Translations under genes and position numbers: made by a program
Notes under the pieces: generated by a model
Seen by the model: only the letters and a program-made list of their open reading frames with translations
Databases searched by the model: none
Told to the model about the DNA's origin: nothing
Assembly: GCA_003963245.1 (NCBI GenBank)
Contig: RXJX01000011.1
Location: 837-64,836, forward strand
Reading direction: 5' to 3'
From: Neisseriaceae bacterium
Lineage (GTDB): Bacteria; Pseudomonadota; Gammaproteobacteria; Burkholderiales; UBA11063
DNA length: 64,000 nt
In this document: positions 1 through 8,108 of the stretch, piece after piece
How positions within the stretch are numbered: position 1 is the first letter of the stretch
Layout: every line of letters begins with the position of its first letter

Positions 1-1
1 T

Positions 2-3000
2 AATCGCCAGATTGAACTAATAGTTTTTGCTGATGGGACACGACTAACCAAAGATGAATATCTTAAAAATCTCAGTGTTAATCTAACTGGTACAGATTCT
101 GCTGATACACTAACTTCCGCAGGAGGTAATGATACAATTATTGCCAAAGGAGGTAACGATACCATCACTAGCGGAGCAGGTCGCGACACTATCGATGCAG
201 GCTCAGGCGACGATATTATCACTGCCGGAACAGGTAATGACACAATCACTGGTGGTAGTGGTAACGATACCTATATCTACAAAGCAGGAGATGGTCAGGA
301 TACCATTCGTGACATCTCGGGAACTGATACACTAAATCTGCAATCCATCCAAGCCTCAGGACTCAAATTCACCCAAGATAATAACGATCTGCTAATCAAC
401 TTTGCTAACACCAGCAGCGATTCAATTCGTGTCAGCGAATGGTTTAGCTCAGCTGATAATCGTATTGAACAACTTAAACTTGATGATGGTAGTATTCTTG
501 ATTTAAATACAGCCGTTGAAGCACAACTAATCACCAAATATGGTACATCTGCTAATGATACGTTAGAACTAACAGGCACAAAAACTCAGGTTATTGCCGG
601 AACAGGTAATGATACTATTACCGATACTACTGCCAACAGCACAACTTACATCTTTAATAAAGGCGATGGTAAAGATACGATTATAGAAAGTAATTCAAGC
701 ACTGATACCATCCAACTAAACAACATCACACCTCGAGAAATTAGTTACAGCAAAATCGATAATGATCTAATTATCAATCTTGGCACTGATGATTCAATCA
801 CAATCAAAGACTTCACCAACCGTGCTAACCGGATTGAAAACATCAGCTTCAGTAACGGTATGACTCTGCTTTTGGCAGAAGTGCTTGCGACTGCTAAAGT
901 ATTTGGCAGCGATAAAACCGTGACTTCAAATGCTGATGATAATTTATGGTTAGAGCAGGGAGCTAAAATTAATCTGCGTGAAGGAAATAATCAGGCATAT
1001 ATCAACTCTAACGGTCTTGCTACCACCGTTACTAGCGGAACAGGTGATGACAATGTTGAAGTCTATGACAATGCTGATGTAACACTTAGTTTGGGTAATG
1101 GGAATAACAGCGCATTAGCTCAAGACGGTAATCATAAGATAACAACAGGCACAGGTAGTGACAATATAACTTTAGGTGCTGGTGTTTCAAACGTAAATGT
1201 TGGTGATGGTAACGATAATGTAACCATAACTAAAACTCAAGCCAATAGTAGTTTTAGCGTTGCTCTTGGCGCGGGTAATGATAGCTTGAAAGTTAATGGT
1301 GCTGGTGGTGCTATCAAAGTTAGTAATTCAAGTGGCAATGATACATTTACTCTAACCAACATTAATACTCAAATCAGTGCGTCAGGCGGAAATAACCTGA
1401 TTAATTTGGATAATTCAGGATTAGCTGGTGATGTCAATAGCATATCTTTAGCCGCTGGTGATGATCAGCTGAGTGTTAATAGTAGCGGGCAAACCACGAT
1501 ACGAGCAGGAGAGGGTACGAATCAAATTAATCTTGAGGGTGGAGGTACTTTCAGTGTTTCTGCAGGCAGCGGAGATGATCAAGTTAACATTCAAGATTTA
1601 GCAACTAGCACTCTTAGCTTAGGTAATGGTAATAATACCATCTTAGCTCAAGATGGTGATCATAAGATAACAACAGGTAGTGGTAATGACAATATAACAA
1701 TCAGTGCCGGAACGTCTACTATTAGCAGCGGTGATGGTGATGATAGTGTAACTATTACTAATAGCCAAAGTTCAAATAAATACACAATTAATCTTGGTGC
1801 TGGCAATGATAGCTTAAACTTTAACGGCAATGGTGGTGAACTTGCTCAAATAAGCAGTAGCAGTGGCAATGATCAGATTAATATTAATAATATTCGCTCG
1901 CAAATAACTTTAAGTAGCGGTGATAATACTGTAAATCTTAATAATTCACAGCTAAGTGGTGAGAATAACGCCATCAGTACGGGAGCTGGTAATGATACGA
2001 TTACAGTGAATAGCAATGGTATCAACACTATTAATGCTGGCAACGGAACTAACCAAATTACGCTCAGTGGTAATAGTAGCAACACAGTTACTAGTGGTAA
2101 TGGCAATGATCTAATTAAAAGTGATGCTGGTAGTTTAACCTTAAACAGTGGTGCAGGCGATGACAGCATTGAAATTAACAGTAGCAATGCCCAAGACAAG
2201 TTTATACTAAATCTTGGTGATGGCAATGATATGGTTAAAATAACTGCAACTGGAGCTGCCACAACGATCGCTAATAATTATGGCGATGATAGTTATGAGC
2301 TAACAGGAACACAGGTCAAACTCAGCGATACACTTGGCAACACAACACTAACCCTCAATAACCAAGACTTAACTAATGATGCAAATACAATTACCACAGG
2401 AACAGGAAATGATAGTATCAATATTACCAGTAATGGCAGTAATACAATCAATGCAGGAAATGGTAACAATCAAATTATTCTCACTGGTAACAGCAAAGAT
2501 ACTATTACTACTGGAAGTGGTGATGATGTTATTCTAGCTGGAGCTGGAGATGACATAATTAATGCTGGATCTGGTAACGACATTATGGTTGGAGGAACAG
2601 GTAATGACGTACTCAATGGTAGTACAGGAAATGATACCTATATCTTTAATAAGGGTGATGGAGCTGATATAATTCAGGACGCAGGTGGCAATGATGTGAT
2701 GAAGCTTGGTGAAGGGATTAAGAAAGAAGACTTGTGGTTTAAAAAAGACAATAAAGACTTAACCATTAACAATCTAACCAACCAAGATCAAATGACAGTT
2801 AAAAACTGGTATGGAGGTAGTGCCAATAAGATTGAAGGAATTGAACTTGCCGATGGTAGTCATATTTCCAATATCTCAATTGACTATCTGGTACAGGCAA
2901 TGGCAACTTTTGATGTTAAGCCAATGGCGGAGACTAGCCTAACACCATCACAGCAGAACACGATTCAAACAGCTTTGGCTAATACTTGGGTCGATCCAAC

Positions 3001-3007
3001 TAAATAG
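2..3007 (+). CDS. RTX repeat protein, type I secreted (5' end outside the window)
   Basis: The reading frame is open from the first bases to a TAG at 3005-3007, so this is the C-terminal 1001 residues of a longer protein. Glycine-aspartate nonapeptide repeats (GGxGxDxUx, e.g. GSGDDIITAGTGNDTITGG) occur near residues 40-100, 195-205 and 845-885. Each block is followed by a segment like the haemolysin-type calcium-binding related domain (e.g. IEQLKLDDGS, IEGIELADGS). The middle is an Asn/Ser/Gly-rich array of degenerate repeats. The C-terminus (LVQAMATFDV, then a short tail ending DPTK) resembles the uncleaved secretion end of RTX proteins. An HlyB/HlyD pair lies downstream, so export by that system with calcium-driven folding outside the cell is inferred. 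No enzymatic domain lies in the visible part, so adhesin, hydrolase or toxin remain open. Confidence 0.9.
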   Translation, partial: NRQIELIVFADGTRLTKDEYLKNLSVNLTGTDSADTLTSAGGNDTIIAKGGNDTITSGAGRDTIDAGSGDDIITAGTGNDTITGGSGNDTYIYKAGDGQDTIRDISGTDTLNLQSIQASGLKFTQDNNDLLINFANTSSDSIRVSEWFSSADNRIEQLKLDDGSILDLNTAVEAQLITKYGTSANDTLELTGTKTQVIAGTGNDTITDTTANSTTYIFNKGDGKDTIIESNSSTDTIQLNNITPREISYSKIDNDLIINLGTDDSITIKDFTNRANRIENISFSNGMTLLLAEVLATAKVFGSDKTVTSNADDNLWLEQGAKINLREGNNQAYINSNGLATTVTSGTGDDNVEVYDNADVTLSLGNGNNSALAQDGNHKITTGTGSDNITLGAGVSNVNVGDGNDNVTITKTQANSSFSVALGAGNDSLKVNGAGGAIKVSNSSGNDTFTLTNINTQISASGGNNLINLDNSGLAGDVNSISLAAGDDQLSVNSSGQTTIRAGEGTNQINLEGGGTFSVSAGSGDDQVNIQDLATSTLSLGNGNNTILAQDGDHKITTGSGNDNITISAGTSTISSGDGDDSVTITNSQSSNKYTINLGAGNDSLNFNGNGGELAQISSSSGNDQININNIRSQITLSSGDNTVNLNNSQLSGENNAISTGAGNDTITVNSNGINTINAGNGTNQITLSGNSSNTVTSGNGNDLIKSDAGSLTLNSGAGDDSIEINSSNAQDKFILNLGDGNDMVKITATGAATTIANNYGDDSYELTGTQVKLSDTLGNTTLTLNNQDLTNDANTITTGTGNDSINITSNGSNTINAGNGNNQIILTGNSKDTITTGSGDDVILAGAGDDIINAGSGNDIMVGGTGNDVLNGSTGNDTYIFNKGDGADIIQDAGGNDVMKLGEGIKKEDLWFKKDNKDLTINNLTNQDQMTVKNWYGGSANKIEGIELADGSHISNISIDYLVQAMATFDVKPMAETSLTPSQQNTIQTALANTWVDPTK
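1082..2530 (+). repeat. Long-period (528-nt, 176-aa) internal repeat within the RTX protein
   Basis: The segment starting TLSLGNGNN at 1082 recurs at 1610, exactly 528 bases (176 codons) later, with the same succession of sub-motifs: LAQDGxHKITTG, then NLGAGNDSL-type, then NxINAGxGTNQI-type. A third, more diverged and shorter copy runs from about 2131 to 2530. The unit is a super-repeat of RTX-like strands rather than a simple nonapeptide array. In-frame spacing shows duplication under coding constraint. Copy boundaries are approximate. Confidence 0.7.
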
Positions 3008-3039
3008 TTATTTCTATATACAATTTTTAAGGAAGCAAT

Positions 3040-3885
3040 ATGCAACTGATTAAACGTAATAATTTACTTTTATTAGCACTGCCCGTAACACTATCGCTTA
3101 GTGGATGCTTAGGTGCTCCACCTAATACAGGTTTACTGAGTTTGCCTGTACCGGGTATGTATAACGGTACGGCACAATCTGGTTATAATGGTAATGGGGC
3201 AGTTTTTGGCTTCATTAATGCACAAAACAGCTTTGGGCAACCAATTACGATTTTGCAATTGGCGATGAATTTCAATAATACTAATCTTGGTATGGTATCG
3301 GGAACAATTGTTACTAATGATGATTCAACTAGTAGCTGTTTATCAGGTACTGATTTGGTGTCAAATAATCCTACCAGTCTTAATATTAGTAGTGCGGTGA
3401 TTACATTAACTAATTGCCAATTACAAGGTAATACTTTTAGCGCGAACTATTCAGTTTATAAACAAAATTCTGGTGCTTTGCTTGATTCAGGAACGTTTAC
3501 GATAAATCCTAATTCGGCATGTACAGCATACAATACAACAATTAGTGCTTTACCTAATGGAACATATAATGGTGGATTACAGTCATGTCTTACTTTGGAA
3601 AGTGGTATTTTGGGTGGTAATATTACCAATGGTTCGGCGCGGTTAACCAAAGTTTTTGAATCCAATCCGGTAACTGGTGCGTTATTTGAATCCAGCGTGA
3701 TGGTTGGGACAGCTAGTGCTGATTACTCAACAACTTTGACTGAATCAGTAATTCAGGGAGAAAGCGCTGGCTATGTAACACCTTTTTATATGAGTAATAT
3801 CAATATTAATGGCGCAAATATAACGGCTAACTATGTTAGTTACTATGATTATGGTACGCTCCAAGCAAACGTGACTGGTAATTAA
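3040..3885 (+). CDS. Small secreted lipoprotein in the RTX/type I secretion operon
   Basis: Predicted 281-residue lipoprotein of unknown function. The N-terminus has two basic residues, a hydrophobic stretch and a lipobox LSGC (Cys at about residue 23), so the mature protein should be lipid-anchored. The rest is Asn/Thr/Ser/Gly-rich, looks beta-rich and contains several cysteines (e.g. SSCLSG, TNCQLQG, QSCLTLE) that could form disulfides. An AAGGA ribosome site lies 7 bases before the ATG. It sits 32 bases after the RTX gene and 4 bases before the HlyB-like gene, so co-transcription is likely. It could be a surface tether or accessory factor for the RTX protein, but nothing in the sequence proves this. 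I do not recognise a family. Confidence 0.75.
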   Translation: MQLIKRNNLLLLALPVTLSLSGCLGAPPNTGLLSLPVPGMYNGTAQSGYNGNGAVFGFINAQNSFGQPITILQLAMNFNNTNLGMVSGTIVTNDDSTSSCLSGTDLVSNNPTSLNISSAVITLTNCQLQGNTFSANYSVYKQNSGALLDSGTFTINPNSACTAYNTTISALPNGTYNGGLQSCLTLESGILGGNITNGSARLTKVFESNPVTGALFESSVMVGTASADYSTTLTESVIQGESAGYVTPFYMSNININGANITANYVSYYDYGTLQANVTGN

Positions 3886-3889
3886 CAAG

Positions 3890-6004
3890 ATGAACCAGAA
3901 TATCGATAGCGGCTTAATTTGTTTGGTAATGATGGGGCAATTTCATAATGTAGTAATGGATGCTGCCCAGATTGAGCATGAGTATAAACATGATGGTAAT
4001 CTGACGAGTATTGATATTTGTCGGATTGCCAAAGATTTAGGGCTTAAAACACGTCATTCAACGCTAAAAATTGAGCGGATTAAGCATCTTCCATTACCAC
4101 TGATTGCTAAAGATAATTCTGGTGAATTTTTTATAATTGCTCGGATTAGTGATACTGGGCAAATTCTGATTCAACATCCCAAACATGGTAAACCCGAAGA
4201 AATTAGTTTTCAAATCCTCGCTGAAAATTGGTCGGGAGAAGCGATTCAGATGGTTTCGCGTGCAAGTATTAGCGGTGATATTGCTAAATTTGACTTCAGT
4301 TGGTTTATCCCTCCACTGATTAAGCATCGTAAGCTGCTCGGTGAAGTTTTGCTGGTGTCATTTGTTATGCAGCTATTAGCGTTGATTACACCGATGTTTT
4401 TTCAGGTGGTGATGGATAAGGTACTGGTACATCGTGCGTTAACAACGTTGCAGGTAATTGCGATTGGTCTGCTGGCGGTCTCATTGTTTCAGGTGATCTT
4501 AGGTGGTATCCGAAGCTATGTATTTAGCCATACCACGCTTAGAATAGATGTCGAGTTAGGCGCTAAACTTTTTCGTCATTTATTGCGTTTACCACTTAGT
4601 TATTTTGAGCAGCGTAAGGTCGGGGAATCGGTTGCGCGAGTGCGGGAATTGGAAAATATTCGCAGCTTTTTGACTGGTAATGCGGTTACGCTGGTTCTGG
4701 ATTTACTGTTTTCAGTAGTGTTTATTGCGGTGATGCTCTATTACAGCGTTAAGTTAACTATTATTGTGCTGCTATCGATTCCATGTTATATTTTGCTGAC
4801 AGTATTAATTACACCCATTTTACGTCGGGCACTCAATGATAAATTTGCCAAGAGTGCAGCGAATCAATCTTTTTTAGTCGAATCAATCAATAATATCCAA
4901 ACGGTTAAAGCGATGGCTCTTGAGCCACAAATGACCAATCATTGGGAACAACAATTAGCCAGCTATGTTCATTCAAGTTTTAAAACCACTACTTTAGGCA
5001 TGATGGGAAGTCAAGGGGTTAGCTTGGTTAATCAGTTGGTGACGGTTGCAATTATGTGGTGGGGCGCTAGTCTGGTAATTCATGATCAATTAACCGTTGG
5101 ACAATTAGTTGCATTTAACATGCTCTCTGGGCAAGTTGCTAGTCCAGTGATGCGCTTAGCTCAGTTGTGGCAAGATTTTCAGCAAACTGGAATTTCCGTG
5201 GCACGGTTGGGTGATATTCTTAACAATAAAACTGAAGCTGATAATGCCACCAATAGCAGTGTTATGCCTGTGATTAAAGGTGCGCTTAATTTTGAGAAAA
5301 TTAACTTTCGTTATTCTTTGGATGGTCAGCTAATCCTTAAAAACGTTAGCTTGACGATTAATCCTGGTGAAGTTATTGGTATTGTCGGACGCTCGGGAAG
5401 TGGTAAAAGTACTTTGACTAAACTATTACAGCGCTTGTACGTGCCAGAGTCTGGTCGTGTAATGATAGATGGAATTGATTTAAGTATGGCAAATCCAGCA
5501 TGGCTCCGCCGCCAAATTGGAGTAGTATTACAAGAGAATAGCTTGTTTAATCGTTCGATTCGTGACAATATTGCAATCAGTGATAAAAATACTCCATTAG
5601 ATAAGGTGGCCTGGGCAGCAAAGCTAGCTGGCGCGCATGATTTTATTGTTGAATTAACTCATGGTTACGATACGGTTTTAGGTGAAAATGGTTCGGGTTT
5701 ATCGGGTGGGCAGCGTCAACGGATTGCAATTGCCCGTGCGTTGATTAATGATCCTAAGATTTTGCTTTTTGATGAAGCAACCAGTGCGTTGGATTATGAA
5801 TCGGAGCGGGTGATTCAAGATAATATGCAGGAAATCTGTCGTGGGCGTACGGTATTGATTATTGCCCATCGTCTATCGGCTGTGCGGATAGCCAATCGGA
5901 TTATCGCAATGGAACAAGGAGAGATTATCGAGAGTGGCAGTCATGATGAATTATTGGCGCGCAATGATGGTCTTTATCGCTATCTTCACTCGTTACAAGG
6001 CTGA
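3890..6004 (+). CDS. Type I secretion ABC transporter, HlyB/RtxB family
   Basis: Inner-membrane ATPase that energises RTX export. The 704 residues match HlyB closely in length and order: an N-terminal C39 peptidase-like domain (about 1-130), a six-helix membrane domain (about 150-430, including QLLALITPMFFQVVMDKVL), and an ATPase domain with Walker A GRSGSGKST (near 500), signature LSGGQRQRIAIARAL (near 603), Walker B ILLFDEATSALD and switch IIAHRL. The peptidase-like domain has Ser (DSGLICL) where active C39 peptidases have the catalytic Cys, and Phe in GEFFII where HlyB has His. It is therefore a non-cleaving substrate-docking domain, consistent with an uncleaved C-terminal signal on the RTX protein upstream. 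The HlyD partner starts 5 bases after the stop. No TolC-like gene is in the window. Confidence 0.95.
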   Translation: MNQNIDSGLICLVMMGQFHNVVMDAAQIEHEYKHDGNLTSIDICRIAKDLGLKTRHSTLKIERIKHLPLPLIAKDNSGEFFIIARISDTGQILIQHPKHGKPEEISFQILAENWSGEAIQMVSRASISGDIAKFDFSWFIPPLIKHRKLLGEVLLVSFVMQLLALITPMFFQVVMDKVLVHRALTTLQVIAIGLLAVSLFQVILGGIRSYVFSHTTLRIDVELGAKLFRHLLRLPLSYFEQRKVGESVARVRELENIRSFLTGNAVTLVLDLLFSVVFIAVMLYYSVKLTIIVLLSIPCYILLTVLITPILRRALNDKFAKSAANQSFLVESINNIQTVKAMALEPQMTNHWEQQLASYVHSSFKTTTLGMMGSQGVSLVNQLVTVAIMWWGASLVIHDQLTVGQLVAFNMLSGQVASPVMRLAQLWQDFQQTGISVARLGDILNNKTEADNATNSSVMPVIKGALNFEKINFRYSLDGQLILKNVSLTINPGEVIGIVGRSGSGKSTLTKLLQRLYVPESGRVMIDGIDLSMANPAWLRRQIGVVLQENSLFNRSIRDNIAISDKNTPLDKVAWAAKLAGAHDFIVELTHGYDTVLGENGSGLSGGQRQRIAIARALINDPKILLFDEATSALDYESERVIQDNMQEICRGRTVLIIAHRLSAVRIANRIIAMEQGEIIESGSHDELLARNDGLYRYLHSLQG

Positions 6005-6009
6005 CTTGG

Positions 6010-7422
6010 ATGTGGAATAAGTTACTTATTAAGGAATTAATTGAGAAATACCGCGAAATAATCCGTGAATCATGGCATGAGCGCGATCGTGCTAAAAACG
6101 AAACTCGTCGGGATGAAATGCAGTTTTTACCAGCGGTGCTGGAGATCCAGCACACGCCTCCACATCCGCTACCTAGAGTTTTATTATGGTTACTATGTAG
6201 TTTTTTATTATTGACTTTACTGTGGAGTATTATCGGTAGTATTGATATTGTTGCAACAGCCAACGGCAAAATTATACCAAGTAGTTTTGTGAAATACATT
6301 CAGCCGATGAATACCGCTACGGTGAGTAAAATTTTGGTTAAAGATGGGCAGTATGTCAAAGAAAGTGAGCTTTTAATTGAGCTTGATTCAACTATCTCTG
6401 TGGCGGATGCCAAAAAAGCTGAGCGAGATTATCAGCTAACTTTTTTAGATCGGATTAGAGACCATAATTTATTGGCTCGTTTAGATAGTAAACCATTGGA
6501 AAGCTGGCCTGAGAGTGGCATGGATAAGGTTTTAATTGAGAATAGTAAAAACCAATTTGAAAATCAGTGGCTTGAGCTACAAAGTAAACTGCAGTCTATT
6601 CAAGCTCATCAGGTTTCTTTGGACGAAGCAATTGGTACCTCTAATGCAATTTTGAGCAAGTATCGCCAAACGCTACCTATACTTAAAGAAAAAGAATCTG
6701 ATTATCTTGAGCTATATAACAAAAAATTTATGTCGCAACATGGCTATTTAGATGTCTCTAAGCAACGGATTGAACTCCAACAAAGTGTTGCAGAAGAACA
6801 GGGCAAAATCCGTGAAATTAAAGCGCAAAAAGAAGAGCTTGTTCGTCAGTATCAGCTAACAATCTCAGATTTTAAACTTGATATTGGACAAAAGATTTTA
6901 GATGTAGATCAAAAACTAAGTGAGGCTCAGGCTAATTTAGACAAAGCCAAACAAAATCAGGCTTATACTGCGCTACGTGCACCTGTTAGCGGTTATGTTC
7001 AGCAGCTTGCGGTGCATACTGTAGGTGGCGTTGTAACTCCTGCACAAGCTTTGATGGTAATCGTACCGCGCAGCGGAGGGATTTTAGCGGAAGTGCAGCT
7101 GGAAAATAAAGACGTAGGTTTTGTGCATGATGGACAAAGTGTTGAAGTAAAAATTGCGGCATTTCCGTTTACTCGCTATGGCACGGTGCACGGAGTGGTA
7201 ACTAGCGTTTCTGCCGATGCAGTTGCTGATCAAAAAGAGCAGTTACTCTATAATGTTTATGTGCGTCTGGATCGTTCTACCATGCCAGTTAATGGGACTG
7301 ATGTTTATCTTAATCCGGGAATGATGGTAACTGCTGAAATTAAAACTGGACGACGTAAATTAATTGATTATTTCCTAAGCCCTTTGATTCAAAATACTAC
7401 CGAGGCTTTCCATGAGCGTTAA
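6010..7422 (+). CDS. Type I secretion membrane fusion protein, HlyD family
   Basis: Periplasmic adaptor linking the ABC transporter to a TolC-type outer-membrane channel. It has 470 residues against 478 in E. coli HlyD. A cytoplasmic N-terminus of about 55 residues precedes one transmembrane helix (LWLLCSFLLLTLLWSIIGSI, about 60-80). Then come the first half of a lipoyl domain (GKIIPSSFVKYIQP), a long coiled-coil hairpin (about 130-310), the second lipoyl half (LRAPVSGYVQQLAVHTVGGV) and a beta-barrel end (VEVKIAAFPFTRYGTVHG). It ends one base before the convergent Smr gene stop codon, and no terminator is visible between them. Confidence 0.95.
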   Translation: MWNKLLIKELIEKYREIIRESWHERDRAKNETRRDEMQFLPAVLEIQHTPPHPLPRVLLWLLCSFLLLTLLWSIIGSIDIVATANGKIIPSSFVKYIQPMNTATVSKILVKDGQYVKESELLIELDSTISVADAKKAERDYQLTFLDRIRDHNLLARLDSKPLESWPESGMDKVLIENSKNQFENQWLELQSKLQSIQAHQVSLDEAIGTSNAILSKYRQTLPILKEKESDYLELYNKKFMSQHGYLDVSKQRIELQQSVAEEQGKIREIKAQKEELVRQYQLTISDFKLDIGQKILDVDQKLSEAQANLDKAKQNQAYTALRAPVSGYVQQLAVHTVGGVVTPAQALMVIVPRSGGILAEVQLENKDVGFVHDGQSVEVKIAAFPFTRYGTVHGVVTSVSADAVADQKEQLLYNVYVRLDRSTMPVNGTDVYLNPGMMVTAEIKTGRRKLIDYFLSPLIQNTTEAFHER

Positions 7423-7423
7423 A

Positions 7424-8005
7424 CTAATTTCCAATCTTTACCAGAGTTACGCCATTGCCACCTTGAGCTGGTGTGCCATAACTATAGGCTAGCACTTGTG
7501 GCATATGACTTAGATATTTACGGACTACGCCGAGTAAAATAGCTTGATTATAGGCAGAATTAGTTCCTTGTCCATGAATTATCTTAATACATGACCCAGG
7601 AGATTGTTGATTAATAAAGCGCTCAAGTAATTCTAACGCATGTGCTTTACTGTAGCTATGTAAATCTAAACTAGCTCGTATGGTTAATTTACCACTTCGT
7701 AATTCTTTGGGTAAATTCTTTTGCCCGTGACGAAAAAACTCATTTACCGAATCCTGCTCATCAAAAAATTCAAAGTCATGAGATGCTGTTGATAGCGTCT
7801 GTTCTAAATTTATACGTGGTTTAGTGCTAGGTTTTGTGATTTGGCAAATTTCAATATCTGTTTTAAGTGGTGTAATCTGCAGTGATTGACAATACTCTCC
7901 AAAGCTTAGCGGTTTTACTTCTGATGCTTTTGGGGTTTCTTTGGCAACGTTAGGTGTTGCCGGAAGTTGTTTTTTTATTGTCTTTAATTTTTTTTGCCAC
8001 ATCAT
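7424..8005 (-). CDS. Smr-domain protein (SmrA/YdaL-like putative endonuclease)
   Basis: 193-residue protein with a C-terminal Smr domain. It shows the signature blocks LDLHSYS (about residue 113), IKIIHGQGTNSAYNQ (about 140) and YGTPAQGGNGVTLVKI at the end. Smr domains of MutS2 and stand-alone SmrA/SmrB proteins bind or nick nucleic acids; in E. coli SmrB cleaves mRNA at collided ribosomes. The N-terminal 80 residues are basic and low in complexity, as is common in this family. Two ATG codons lie in tandem at 8005 and 8002, and either could be used. The gene converges on the hlyD-like gene with a one-base gap. The exact substrate cannot be read from the sequence. Confidence 0.88.
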   Translation of the reverse strand: MMWQKKLKTIKKQLPATPNVAKETPKASEVKPLSFGEYCQSLQITPLKTDIEICQITKPSTKPRINLEQTLSTASHDFEFFDEQDSVNEFFRHGQKNLPKELRSGKLTIRASLDLHSYSKAHALELLERFINQQSPGSCIKIIHGQGTNSAYNQAILLGVVRKYLSHMPQVLAYSYGTPAQGGNGVTLVKIGN

Positions 8006-8108
8006 GGTTATGTCTATAAAGGTTATTTAACAAAGAGCTCTTGAGATTGAATACGATATATTATGATATAATTTGAAACTTTATACAATTTTATGCATTG
8101 GGGCTTTT

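Noticed and set aside
1873..2262. 129-codon minus-strand frame inside the RTX gene
   Set aside because: It is a shadow of the repetitive coding sequence: low-complexity Leu/Ile/Ser-rich, without a ribosome site.
860..3007. RTX gene starting at the ATG at 860
   Set aside because: The same frame is open without a stop back to base 2 and encodes RTX and calcium-binding-related segments there, so 860 is an internal Met codon.
1..3007. Possible CRISPR or simple DNA tandem array
   Set aside because: The periodic sequence is coding, degenerate and in frame with glycine-aspartate repeats; there are no identical repeats with unique spacers.
8073..8108. TTG start giving 12 extra residues on MsbA
   Set aside because: The codon abuts a TATAAT box (8067-8072) and has no ribosome site; the ATG at 8109 fits the family start.
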